Shown here piece after piece: positions 13,506 to 21,255 of a stretch of DNA of 35,344 nucleotides. The position numbers and the translations under genes were made by a program. Origin of the DNA: Thermodiscus sp. (GTDB lineage Archaea; Thermoproteota; Thermoprotei_A; Sulfolobales; Acidilobaceae). A model generated the notes under the pieces. That model saw only the letters and a program-made list of their open reading frames with translations, did not search any database and had not been told where the DNA came from. How positions within the stretch are numbered: the first letter of the stretch is position 1; each line of letters starts with the position of its first letter. The stretch spans positions 1 through 35,344 of the forward strand of contig WAKH01000014.1 in assembly GCA_015523485.1 (NCBI GenBank). The letters run 5' to 3'.

Positions 13506-13727
13506 CTAATGGTTAGGGTTTTTGTGTGTTGCCTTGCCGTTGAGCACCTCTTCCACGACTTTTTCGAGGGCATAGCGTATCAACTCGCTTCTTGAGAGAC
13601 CCAGCTTTAAGGCAGCCCTATCAACCTCTTCTAGCTTTGAGGGTTCTATCTTGAAGGTTACTACCCGAAGCCTCTCCCTGTAGTCGTAGCCGCCGTATTC
13701 TATGATAATTGGAATCGATGCTGCCAT
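13506..13727 (-). CDS. Ribbon-helix-helix (CopG-type) DNA-binding protein
   Basis: 73 residues. The core RVVTFKIEPSKLEEVDRAALKLGLSRSELIRYALEKVVEEVL (about residues 20-62) is a clean ribbon-helix-helix: a strand with alternating residues, two helices, and LSRSELIR at the start of the second helix. The N terminus has an extra strand (IPIIIEYGGYDY). RHH proteins bind DNA as dimers and often act as antitoxins or autoregulators. No toxin gene is next to it: tRNA-Met lies downstream and 180 nt without a convincing gene lie upstream. The target is unknown. Confidence 0.75.
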   Translation of the reverse strand: MAASIPIIIEYGGYDYRERLRVVTFKIEPSKLEEVDRAALKLGLSRSELIRYALEKVVEEVLNGKATHKNPNH

Positions 13728-13908
13728 TGTACTCCCCAGAGTAGGTATTACGTTTTGAGGATATCATTAGGAGTATGGGTAACAGGTATTCTATGGGGGG
13801 AGGGGTCACCGGATGTAATACTATTAGGCGGAAGACCTGGACAGAATACATACAGTTAGCCGATGTTGCATTAAGATATGAATTATAAAGTGATGGATTA
13901 CCTTCAAT

Positions 13909-14697
13909 CTAACCACTATTATAGTTTATGAGTGTATATGAGACCCGATACTCCTTCCCAGGCACTGTTATCGTAATACTCCACGCCGGTATCAACGCAT
14001 TGCCATTATAGTCAACTATCACCAGAGAGTAGATCAGGCGGGCCCACGGCGTAGGGGGACTTATAACCTTAGGAACCAGAGTCACAGTCGCTCCGCTCAG
14101 CGTTTCACCCATTAGCTTCACGTCTCCCGCTCCAACCCTCACATCGACGAGAGGGCTCAACTCTCCCGTCCTAGTTATCGACGCCATAGTACCCCAGTCT
14201 AACTGTACTCTATCCGCGAGGAACTTGTGGAGGTATACCGGTCCAACGCCAGGGAAGGGTTTGAACTCGTCAACAGTATTGTTCTGCTGGTTATAGGAGT
14301 ATGCTAGGCTCGTTAGGAAGTAATCCTCGATCAGCACGACATCGGCCCCAGCATATTCTCTCACTGTACCATTAGCGTACTCGATCTTCCCATAGGAGAG
14401 GCCTGTTCCAGAGTAGCTGTAGTAGAACGTATAGTTTAGTTGGTTGTTCACGTATAATTCTGCCTTGCCAGACTTGTTGGAGGGATAGTTCCAGAGCTTA
14501 ACCAGGTATACGTTCCCGTCTTGATCAGTGGCATTATACTCTAGGTAAGTTACATGTGATAGCACGTCTTCGAGGTTACCCGTGTTCGCCGCGACCCTGA
14601 AGGGTTGGAGATATGAGTAGTAGACTGCGACTCCAATGGCTGCGGAGATAATCATTACTGCGAATGAAATTATTATCATCAATTTTATCTTGTTCAA
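13909..14697 (-). CDS. Membrane-anchored extracytoplasmic protein, function unknown
   Basis: 262 residues. One N-terminal hydrophobic segment (IKLMIIISFAVMIISAAIGVAVYYSYL) acts as a signal anchor. The rest is rich in strands, aromatic residues and Asn, with at least five N-glycosylation sequons (NAT, NKS, NYT, NGT, NNT), as expected for an archaeal protein exposed outside the cell. There is no lipobox, cysteine or recognised enzyme motif. Repeated strand patterns such as NVYLVKLWNYP, KAELYVNNQLNYTFYYSY and GKIEYANGTVREY suggest a beta-sandwich or propeller-like body. It faces the zinc-ribbon gene across 146 nt. Confidence 0.7.
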   Translation of the reverse strand: MNKIKLMIIISFAVMIISAAIGVAVYYSYLQPFRVAANTGNLEDVLSHVTYLEYNATDQDGNVYLVKLWNYPSNKSGKAELYVNNQLNYTFYYSYSGTGLSYGKIEYANGTVREYAGADVVLIEDYFLTSLAYSYNQQNNTVDEFKPFPGVGPVYLHKFLADRVQLDWGTMASITRTGELSPLVDVRVGAGDVKLMGETLSGATVTLVPKVISPPTPWARLIYSLVIVDYNGNALIPAWSITITVPGKEYRVSYTLINYNSG

Positions 14698-14843
14698 CGC
14701 TACCCCCCGTCACCATTGAAAATAGGCATACCTTGTTTCCAGCTAATAAGTATAGGTCTCGTAACAGGACCAGTAACGCCTGCATAGCAGGGTTGAGAAT
14801 AGTAGTCTTTTAAAAGCTCTATGAATCCAGTTGGTGTAGTTGG

Positions 14844-15119
14844 GTGGATAATAGAGTGACGATAGGCCTGATAAAGGGGACCAACGCGCATGGCCACATG
14901 GGATGGGTACTAGTCAGGTGCAGAGTCTGTGGTAGGTACCTCAGCCTAACCGGCCAGCAGCCGGGAGCAGCAAGGAAAGTAGAAGTAGTATATGCATGCC
15001 CCAAGTGTGCCAAGGACTACAACGCATACTTCTGCCATGCCGACGCGAGGAAGTTCAACTATCGCTGCCCATTCTGCGGTAGGCAACTAGTCGTCGTATC
15101 CCCTCTACAGCAAGAATAG
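14844..15119 (+). CDS. Small zinc-ribbon protein
   Basis: 91 residues with two zinc sites: VRCRVCGRYLS (C26, C29) with VYACPKCAKDY (C52, C55), and YFCHADARKF (C64, H65) with YRCPFCGRQL (C75, C78). It starts at GTG. There is no catalytic domain, so it is probably an RNA-, DNA- or protein-binding adaptor. It resembles small archaeal zinc-ribbon proteins of unknown function. Its stop lies just before a run of six G and the unusual reading frame that follows. Dph6 is encoded further down the same strand. Confidence 0.72.
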   Translation: MDNRVTIGLIKGTNAHGHMGWVLVRCRVCGRYLSLTGQQPGAARKVEVVYACPKCAKDYNAYFCHADARKFNYRCPFCGRQLVVVSPLQQE

Positions 15120-15130
15120 GGGGGTCCCAT

Positions 15131-15463
15131 ATACCCGGATACCTCCTAGAGCAAGAAACTTTCGATGAACACTATAGAGTCCTCAAAATAGAGTATTCTG
15201 GAAAGAGGCTCTATAGTATCGACGTATATTTGCTCCTCGACAAACAAGTAGAGTGCGACGACAAGCTAGAAGATGAAAAAGTAACCCTCTGCTACAAGAA
15301 GATAACCAAAGACTGCGAGGCTGTCATCGTAATCTCAGGTGAGAGACGGGAGCTCGTAAACCTACGCCTAATCACCACGACCGGGGAAGATCCAGCAGGA
15401 GGGTCCCTCGCAAAAGCGAGGGAATACTGCCTAGAGAAGATGGGAGAGTGGCTAAGACAATGA
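15131..15463 (+). CDS. Hypothetical protein whose reading frame extends upstream of any normal start codon
   Basis: The ORF track gives 77 residues from a TTG at 15230. The same frame stays open back to 15083, and the upstream 33 codons look coding (YLLEQETFDEHYRVLKIEYS, then GKRLYSIDVYLL). No ATG, GTG or TTG occurs between the stop at 15080 and 15230. I place a possible start at ATA 15131, six bases after the ggggggt run that could serve as a ribosome-binding site. Truncation at TTG 15230 is the conservative alternative. The body has strands (VTLCYKKI, CEAVIVISGERRELVNLRLITT) and a C-terminal helix (LAKAREYCLEKMGEWLRQ). The family is not recognised. The end overlaps the dph6 start (atga), so the two are coupled. 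Confidence 0.5.
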   Translation: MPGYLLEQETFDEHYRVLKIEYSGKRLYSIDVYLLLDKQVECDDKLEDEKVTLCYKKITKDCEAVIVISGERRELVNLRLITTTGEDPAGGSLAKAREYCLEKMGEWLRQ

Positions 15464-16164
15464 AGAGGCTCTGCGGCCTAATATCAGGCGGCAAAGACAG
15501 CAACTACTCATTCTATCACGCACTAAAGAACGGATACACGCCTGTATGCATTCTATCACTTAAACCAAGGAGAAGCGATAGCTGGATGTTCCACGTACCA
15601 TACGTCTCCCTAGTCAAGTACCAGGCTATCGCTATGGGCCTCCAAGATATTTACCATGAATATGAGGTCAGCGGTGCAAAAGAACAGGAAGTAGAAGAAC
15701 TCGAGGAGATACTCGAAGAGCTCAAGGCAAGGATAGGATTTGATGCAATAAGTGTTGGCGCATTAGCCAGCAGGTATCAGTATGAGAGGATAGCTAGGAT
15801 AGCAAAGAAGCTCGGGGTAGAAGTATATGCTCCTCAATGGCTGAGGGACCCCGTCGAATACATGAGACTCCTAGTCAGGGAGGGATTCCAATTCATAATA
15901 ACAAGGATAGCAGTCTACGGTCTTCCGCCAAGATTTCTTGGAAAACCCTTAACCAGCGAAGACGTCGAAGAGATAATAAGACTCTCCAAGAAATACGGCT
16001 TCCACCCAGCATTTGAGGGAGGAGAAGCCGAGACATTTCTAGTAGACGCACCCCACTTCAAGAAGAGAATCGTGGTGGAGGGGGACCCGGTTCAGGAGGG
16101 TCCCTTCGAGTGGGAATATAAGATACGGGAAGTAAAGCTCGTCGATAAACACCTAGAGGCTTAG
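15448..16164 (+). CDS. dph6: Diphthine-ammonia ligase Dph6 (PP-loop ATPase)
   Basis: The ORF gives 238 residues from GTG 15448. The ATG at 15460 (MKRLCGLISGGKDS) overlaps the previous stop as atga and is the better start, giving 234 residues. The PP-loop SGGKDSNYSFYHAL binds ATP. Other family marks are ISVGALASRYQYERI, VYAPQWLRDPVEYM and HPAFEGGEAETFLVDAPHFKKRI. The enzyme amidates diphthine to diphthamide on translation elongation factor 2, the last step of that modification in archaea and eukaryotes. It is coupled to the unknown gene just upstream. Confidence 0.88.
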   Translation: MAKTMKRLCGLISGGKDSNYSFYHALKNGYTPVCILSLKPRRSDSWMFHVPYVSLVKYQAIAMGLQDIYHEYEVSGAKEQEVEELEEILEELKARIGFDAISVGALASRYQYERIARIAKKLGVEVYAPQWLRDPVEYMRLLVREGFQFIITRIAVYGLPPRFLGKPLTSEDVEEIIRLSKKYGFHPAFEGGEAETFLVDAPHFKKRIVVEGDPVQEGPFEWEYKIREVKLVDKHLEA

Positions 16165-16169
16165 AAAAG

Positions 16170-16907
16170 CTAACCGTATAGGAGTCGAATAGAGTTCCTC
16201 GCGGCGGTTTCCCTCACGACCTCTACACTTGTCTGCTTGAGGCCAGCTACGGTAGAGATAGACTTCGGTATAAGGCCGGGGTTCAGCTCCATTCCTCGAT
16301 AAACGTATGGACCATCGCTCTCGAACACAATGTATTCTAGGGGCGTGTACTCAGCCACCTTCACGTGTTTTTCCTGGATCATGATTGCTGGGTTTATCGA
16401 GATATAGTATCCCTTGGATACTATCTCGTCGATTAGGTTTAAGGGACCCGTGTACCAGTGAAACATCGCCTTTTCGACGCCAGACTCAACTAGTAGGGTC
16501 AGCACGTCCCTCCACGCGTTAGGCGAGTGTATGGTTACGTAGGAGTTAGTCTCTCTTGCGAGATCCAAGAACGTCTTTAGGACCCTGACCTGGGCTGGTA
16601 GAGTTGATCTAGGCACGAACTTCTTATCCAGACCAACCTCTCCGACACAGTTTATATCATAACGGTAGGCTAGTCTAGCCACTTGTTCTGCTTCGGATAA
16701 GCTACCATTATTTCTGAAGTTCCATGGATGGTAGCCGGCGCATGGTATCACGTTGTCATAGCTTTTCGACAGTTCAATGGTCTTCATTAGCGAGTCCAGG
16801 TCGTCGCTAACAGCTACCAGCACAGTGTCGGGCGTGGCAACCGCTTTTTCAGGATCTTTGTACTCGTATAGGTGGATGTGCATGTCATAGTAGCTGGCTT
16901 TAATCAC
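16170..16907 (-). CDS. TatD-family metal-dependent hydrolase
   Basis: 245 residues, an amidohydrolase TIM barrel. Metal-site motifs are present: DMHIHLYEY (H10, H12), CVGEVGLDKKF (Glu), VTIHSPNAWRD (His), AMFHWYTGP (His) and FESDGPYVYRG (Asp). TatD proteins are divalent-metal DNases or, for some archaeal ones, deacylase-like hydrolases, so the substrate is uncertain. The gene overlaps the upstream membrane-protein gene by 8 nt and belongs to the minus-strand run that begins with the GNAT gene. Start: ATG at 16907. Confidence 0.82.
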   Translation of the reverse strand: MIKASYYDMHIHLYEYKDPEKAVATPDTVLVAVSDDLDSLMKTIELSKSYDNVIPCAGYHPWNFRNNGSLSEAEQVARLAYRYDINCVGEVGLDKKFVPRSTLPAQVRVLKTFLDLARETNSYVTIHSPNAWRDVLTLLVESGVEKAMFHWYTGPLNLIDEIVSKGYYISINPAIMIQEKHVKVAEYTPLEYIVFESDGPYVYRGMELNPGLIPKSISTVAGLKQTSVEVVRETAARNSIRLLYG

Positions 16908-17889
16908 ACTTCTTCACCTCAGCCTCTAGCACGTGTTTAGCGTAGCTTCTAACCCTTCCAATCAATAATAGGAGGAACAATCCGGGTATAAGGCTGAAGA
17001 GTATGTAGATGATACGCCACCACACTAGTATACTTGGCTCGAGGACTCCTGCTAGGCCGTATTCGAAGAATAGTGCTCCACCTGGGGTGGGGCTCATGAT
17101 CATAACGTTGGATATCTCGAGCGCTAGGAAAGCCTTCCAGAGCTGTTCTAAGGCACTCCATGTGCCAGGGACTATGAAGATCCTTGATAGGACGATGATG
17201 GAGTAGGTCTCTAGGAGATGGGCGACGAGGGTGAGGGTCCCTCCGATCATGAATATAAGCCGGTTGCGGACTATTGATGATAGGCTCTTGAAGAAGTGGT
17301 CCCTCTGCCTTATGAGGTAGCAGGCGTATCCTTTCGCCCCGAAGCGTCTCTCGATGAAGTTGACGAACTTCTCCGTCTTAGCCCATACTATGCCTCCAAC
17401 CCATAGGGTGCCCAGGAATAGTGAAGTAAGGAAGGGAAGCCACGTAGCCGGTAGTAATGGGAGCGTGAGCAGGAAGGTTACTCCCACTGGTAGGAATGTG
17501 TCGAAGAGGCTCTCCATAGTTGTGAGGCCAAAAGCCGCTCCAGCCTCCATGCCAGAAGTCGAAGCTATCACGGCGGCCCTAGCTGGCGTCGCACCTGAGT
17601 ATGCTGGTGTGAGTATGCCGAAGAATCTCCCGACGAGGCGGCTTATGATCGCCCAGTGGAGCCTTACCCTAGCCCCGTTGCTAGAGGAGAATACTACGAG
17701 TCTGACGCTCTTCACTATCTCTGCCAATAGGAGGAATAGCATCGCAACGAGCACACTTGAGTCGATCTCGGACACTAGCTTTACGAAGTTATCTATACCT
17801 CCAGCTAGGTGTATGAGGCTTATCCCGGAGAGCGCGAACAGCAGTATTGCCCCAACCAGCAGCGTCTGTTTCTGGTTACTTCGCCTCAA
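16900..17889 (-). CDS. UPF0104 / lysylphosphatidylglycerol synthase-type membrane protein
   Basis: 329 residues with about eight hydrophobic segments. The pattern matches the flippase-like domain family (UPF0104/LPG synthase TM): VRLHWAIISRLVGRFFGILTPAYSGATPARAAVI near residue 85, METGAAFGLTTMESLFD-like region, and SPTPGGALFFEYGLAGVL near 275. Archaeal members lack the cytoplasmic aminoacyl transfer domain and probably move lipids or lipid-linked sugars; the role is not proven. It overlaps threonine synthase upstream by 14 nt and tatD downstream by 8 nt, indicating one operon. Confidence 0.78.
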   Translation of the reverse strand: MRRSNQKQTLLVGAILLFALSGISLIHLAGGIDNFVKLVSEIDSSVLVAMLFLLLAEIVKSVRLVVFSSSNGARVRLHWAIISRLVGRFFGILTPAYSGATPARAAVIASTSGMEAGAAFGLTTMESLFDTFLPVGVTFLLTLPLLPATWLPFLTSLFLGTLWVGGIVWAKTEKFVNFIERRFGAKGYACYLIRQRDHFFKSLSSIVRNRLIFMIGGTLTLVAHLLETYSIIVLSRIFIVPGTWSALEQLWKAFLALEISNVMIMSPTPGGALFFEYGLAGVLEPSILVWWRIIYILFSLIPGLFLLLLIGRVRSYAKHVLEAEVKKCD

Positions 17890-18874
17890 TCTCCTCAGCC
17901 ATCCTATCGTGATACTTCAAGCCGCTTCCGGTGAGTATTAGGAGGGGGCGGGCCTCCCCTAAAGCATCAGACGCGACTAATACAGTCGCCGAGGAGGGCT
18001 CAACTATAAAACCCCTCTCAGCGAGCCTCCTCCAAGCAACACTCGCATACTCGTCTCCAACAATAACCACGCCGAGAGTAGCGGCCTCGACCATCTCCTC
18101 TATACGAGGAGGATTCTTCACCACGAGTGCATCAAGCAACCTACTCTTCGAGCCGAGCCTTTCAAGAACCTTGACCCTATTCGCGAGGCTAGCCGCTGCC
18201 GGGGACTGGACAGCAACGATCCTGGGCTCGACACCCTGGGAAACGAGGCCGCGGTAGACTCCTATGAGTAGGGTCCCAGAGCTGGCTGGTACGAAAATAG
18301 TCCTATCGCTAGCCTCCCCCGCCAGCTCTCTGCCCAGAGACTCAATCCCCTTCAGGAATATTGGACTCGTTGCATGGGCTACGTAGAAACACTCTTGTAT
18401 CTCTCTCCTAGCCGCTTCAGCCGCCAACTCCCTGGTAGGATGGATGACTACTTCTGCACCCATGAACTTGAGGAGCGCAATCTTCCCCTTTGATGCAGAA
18501 GCAGGAACGTGTACCCTAGCCTTTAAGCCCAGTATCCCAGCATATCCAGCAACCGATAAAGCCGTGTTACCACTAGAGTCCACTACTACACACTTGTAAC
18601 CCAACTGTTTAGCAAGGTAGAGTGAGTATGAAGTCCCTCTATCCTTGAAGCTACCAGTAGGATTCAGATACTCCAGCTTATACGCGACCCCCCGCTCGTC
18701 CTCCACCAGGGGAGTATTCCCCTCTCCCAGAATAGGCTTTGGCGGTACAGGTATTGTTCCCTTCAACTCTAGAGGTGAGCCGCACTTCGGACAGAATGGA
18801 TAGTAGTCTTCGCTTCCACCCTCCCATCCACATTTTGGACAGTAAAGGGACCAAGACATAACGATACTTCCCAC
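17876..18874 (-). CDS. thrC: Threonine synthase
   Basis: 332 residues. An N-terminal zinc ribbon (YCPKCGWEGG, FCPKCGSPLE) is typical of archaeal threonine synthases. GEGNTPLVEDERGVAYKLEYLNPTGSFKDRG contains the lysine that binds PLP (SFKDRG). SSGNTALSVAGYAG holds the substrate-binding loop, and VPASSGTLLIGV the phosphate-binding loop. The enzyme converts O-phosphohomoserine to threonine. Threonine synthase-like paralogues exist, but the motifs fit well. The ATG at 18859 (MSWSLYCPKC) is a better start than the listed 18874. It overlaps the membrane-protein gene. Confidence 0.85.
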   Translation of the reverse strand: MGSIVMSWSLYCPKCGWEGGSEDYYPFCPKCGSPLELKGTIPVPPKPILGEGNTPLVEDERGVAYKLEYLNPTGSFKDRGTSYSLYLAKQLGYKCVVVDSSGNTALSVAGYAGILGLKARVHVPASASKGKIALLKFMGAEVVIHPTRELAAEAARREIQECFYVAHATSPIFLKGIESLGRELAGEASDRTIFVPASSGTLLIGVYRGLVSQGVEPRIVAVQSPAAASLANRVKVLERLGSKSRLLDALVVKNPPRIEEMVEAATLGVVIVGDEYASVAWRRLAERGFIVEPSSATVLVASDALGEARPLLILTGSGLKYHDRMAEEIEAK

Positions 18875-18934
18875 TTATTGATGGTCACCAGGGGATCAAA
18901 TTAAATCAATATGTAGAAGACCATGAGTTCCACA

Positions 18935-19711
18935 TCAACCCTTCCAGGATAGGCTTCTCAGGGCAGCCTCAACCAATATCCACTCAGCCCTCTTCAACCT
19001 ATTATCCTCGAAGCCAGTCTTCCACTCACCAGTGAATAATTCGTCGGAGACCGCTATGACACCGGCCAACTTAACCTTCCTGTAATGCGCGACTGCGAAT
19101 AAGGCCGTCATCTCCATATCGACCACATATACTCCCATACTCGAATACTTCTCCACTTTATCAATCGTCTCCCTAAAGATAGCATCCGTAGACCAGATCC
19201 CTCCTCTCAAAAGCCGATGCCTACGCCTCCCCTTAACCACCTTCAGCATGGAGTAGAGGCGACTAGCCAACTCAGAATCTGGCTCAGGCACGTAGTCGGG
19301 AGGCGTGTAGTGGTAACTTGTACCCTCCTCTCGGACACCCCATGCGGGAACTACAATATCACCTATCCGGGCCCTAGGGTGTATACTACCAGCCAAGCCG
19401 AGTACAATAAACTCCTCCCCGCCAGCAGCAACAATCCTCTCAAATCCTGCAATCGCCGCTGGTGCACCCCAGAATAGTAGAGCAGAGAGGATTCTTGCAC
19501 CTCCGTATTCTACCATGGAGCACTTGAATATGATTCCAGGACAATCCGCTTCAAGAACGCTATCAGCCATAGAATTAACTAGATCGAAGAACCTCGGTGT
19601 AAGCGATAGAATAACCTTGCTTGTAGGGACCCTCCACTTCGAGAAACGCTTTGGATCGACAACAGGGGTCCCCCTGCCAGGCATAATCGCAGAACACTTA
19701 TTCGAGGCCAT
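18935..19711 (-). CDS. Purine/uridine nucleoside phosphorylase family protein
   Basis: 258 residues, PNP/UDP family 1. Visible marks are a phosphate- and base-binding region FIVLGLAGSIHPRARIGDIVVPAWGVREEG, SMGVYVVDMEMTALFAVAHYR with the ribose-binding Met-Glu, and VIAVSDELFTGEWK where the Asp contacts the base. The enzyme cleaves nucleosides with phosphate to base and ribose-1-phosphate, and archaeal members work on purines, uridine or methylthioadenosine. The start is the ATG at 19711. It is probably co-transcribed with thrC, although 60 nt lie between them. Exact substrate unknown. Confidence 0.85.
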   Translation of the reverse strand: MASNKCSAIMPGRGTPVVDPKRFSKWRVPTSKVILSLTPRFFDLVNSMADSVLEADCPGIIFKCSMVEYGGARILSALLFWGAPAAIAGFERIVAAGGEEFIVLGLAGSIHPRARIGDIVVPAWGVREEGTSYHYTPPDYVPEPDSELASRLYSMLKVVKGRRRHRLLRGGIWSTDAIFRETIDKVEKYSSMGVYVVDMEMTALFAVAHYRKVKLAGVIAVSDELFTGEWKTGFEDNRLKRAEWILVEAALRSLSWKG

Positions 19712-19772
19712 GCCAGAACTCCCTCCTAATTATTCTATAATTAATGGATATTTCTCGTCTTAACCCAATTGA

Positions 19773-20750
19773 TCAGATAGACAATACCGCCTCTAGTGGG
19801 ACCCTCACCTTAACCCACTTTAACACTGGAGAGAAGCCCAGCTTCTCATACATGCGCCTAGCCTCCGGAACGCTATCTAGCACGAGCTTCTCAACGCCTA
19901 TTCTCCTTAGTATAGCTGAGGCCCTTGATAATAGGTACTTCCCAAGCCCCCTCCTCTGATAGTCTCTTCTAACGGCGAGGAGAGCTACGTATCCAACTTT
20001 CCCTCCGGCGGCCGTGTCATAGTATGTTATCTCTGTTATTCCCGCAATCTCGCTGGTATCCTTATTCCTTAACACTATTATGAAGAATTCGCCTTTTGAC
20101 TTACCGAATTGTGTACTGTAGTAGTTCCATGCCCTCTCGAAACTCCATGGGTAATGATCCGGGTATATTGAGAAGGCGTCGTTGACAACCTCCACTAACT
20201 CCCTTACTACTGTTTCTCCTGGATTCTCTACCACTAGTTCTTCTACTAGACCCGGCGGGATCGGGTTGCTGAGGGACCCCCTATACTCCATAAGGGTCCC
20301 TGAATCTACCTGTGTAAGGGACCCTCCCAGCATCGATTCTAGAGTGATATGACTTCTTGAATATTCTCGGCCAGCATAGATAGTGATGGGGTTTACCGAC
20401 CTATCATAGTATGCCAGTGTTCTACCAGCCCACCTCAACAGGCTAGCGTAGGCCTCCGTGTAGAGGGGTTCGGGCAAGATCGGATCAACTATTACCCTTA
20501 TGTATCCGGGCTGGTAATCGTCCATTACCCATGCGTCGGCATACCCGACAACTATGCCCTTGCTAGTCTCCACTACTGCTGTTTCTAGGGGATCGTAGTC
20601 GGGGTCCATTGAGCGAAACCAGGATTCTAGCTCCTCGACCGTCGGCGCCCTATAGTATACATCGTATCCCTCGTATCTGTACAGTTCTGTGAGTATCCTT
20701 GCTAAGTCCCTAATGTATCTACGTGTATCATTCTCTATGATGAGAGTCAT
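19773..20750 (-). CDS. GNAT acetyltransferase, apparently with two GNAT-type halves
   Basis: 325 residues, about twice one GNAT domain. The C-terminal half carries the acetyl-CoA binding loop GYVALLAVRRDYQRRGLGKYLLSRA (the RRGLGK element, about residue 270) and the closing strand LVLDSVPEARRMYEKLGF. The N-terminal half (about 10-150) resembles a divergent GNAT fold without a clear binding loop (VVGYADAWVMDDYQPGYIRVIVDP). Tandem GNATs of this form include mycothiol synthase-like and uncharacterised archaeal enzymes. The acceptor is unknown. Three GGGWCCC motifs occur close together in the coding sequence. Confidence 0.75.
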   Translation of the reverse strand: MTLIIENDTRRYIRDLARILTELYRYEGYDVYYRAPTVEELESWFRSMDPDYDPLETAVVETSKGIVVGYADAWVMDDYQPGYIRVIVDPILPEPLYTEAYASLLRWAGRTLAYYDRSVNPITIYAGREYSRSHITLESMLGGSLTQVDSGTLMEYRGSLSNPIPPGLVEELVVENPGETVVRELVEVVNDAFSIYPDHYPWSFERAWNYYSTQFGKSKGEFFIIVLRNKDTSEIAGITEITYYDTAAGGKVGYVALLAVRRDYQRRGLGKYLLSRASAILRRIGVEKLVLDSVPEARRMYEKLGFSPVLKWVKVRVPLEAVLSI

Positions 20751-20841
20751 GTATGGGTCCCTCTACATAGCATTGTAAGTATTAGTTAAATGGTGGTGAT
20801 TGGTTTGAGGGCTTAAGCCCTCTAGGATTAGTTAAGGGTGG

Positions 20842-21114
20842 TTAGCTCTCCTCCTTTACCTCTCTGTGCTGTGCCTCTAGCACGTTGAATATTACCTGGG
20901 CTAGATGCTCTGGCTTCGTATAGAACTTGTCGTATAAGTACTTGCTTCCCTGGAAGCTGATCTCTACGTTATCGCCTGTATCCCTGATCGTCATGTAGAT
21001 TTGGCCGCCTTTCATTAGGCTGAACGATGACTTGCCACGTGGGAGTATTTTTAGCCCGTACTTCTGGGCTTCTCCCCTTACTAGTTTTTTGACCTCGTCT
21101 ATGTACTCGCTCAT
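20842..21114 (-). CDS. Small hypothetical protein
   Basis: 90 residues. N-terminal helix (YIDEVKKLVRGEAQKYGL), then a three-strand sheet (SSFSLMKGGQIYMTIRD, DNVEISFQGSKYLYD), then a C-terminal helix (PEHLAQVIFNVLEAQHREV). It is a neat alpha-beta-alpha unit that I do not recognise. It has no cysteines. The start ATG is about 35 nt from the shared TATA region at 21151-21161. It is divergent from the hydroxybutyryl-CoA dehydrogenase gene, and co-regulation is possible. Confidence 0.65.
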   Translation of the reverse strand: MSEYIDEVKKLVRGEAQKYGLKILPRGKSSFSLMKGGQIYMTIRDTGDNVEISFQGSKYLYDKFYTKPEHLAQVIFNVLEAQHREVKEES

Positions 21115-21150
21115 ATTTTACACCCGTCTAACCAGCGGGCCAACGGGCGG

Positions 21151-21161
21151 GTTTTAAATAT
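21151..21161. promoter_or_regulatory. Shared TATA region between 21114(-) and 21256(+)
   Basis: The sequence gttttaaatat reads as a TATA box on both strands. It gives a short leader for the minus gene and a longer one, about 70 nt, for the plus gene, which has a gggtgag ribosome-binding site just before its ATG. Confidence 0.45.
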
Positions 21162-21255
21162 ATCCCTCTATTATGAATAGCAATTACAACCACGGCTACA
21201 CGAATATTAGCCAACTCTCCGAACTCAACATATACGAGTTAAAGGGTGAGTCCTG

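Noticed and set aside
17354-18257. Plus-strand ORFs of 195 and 108 aa
   Set aside because: They are antisense to the UPF0104 gene and threonine synthase, whose motifs are clear.
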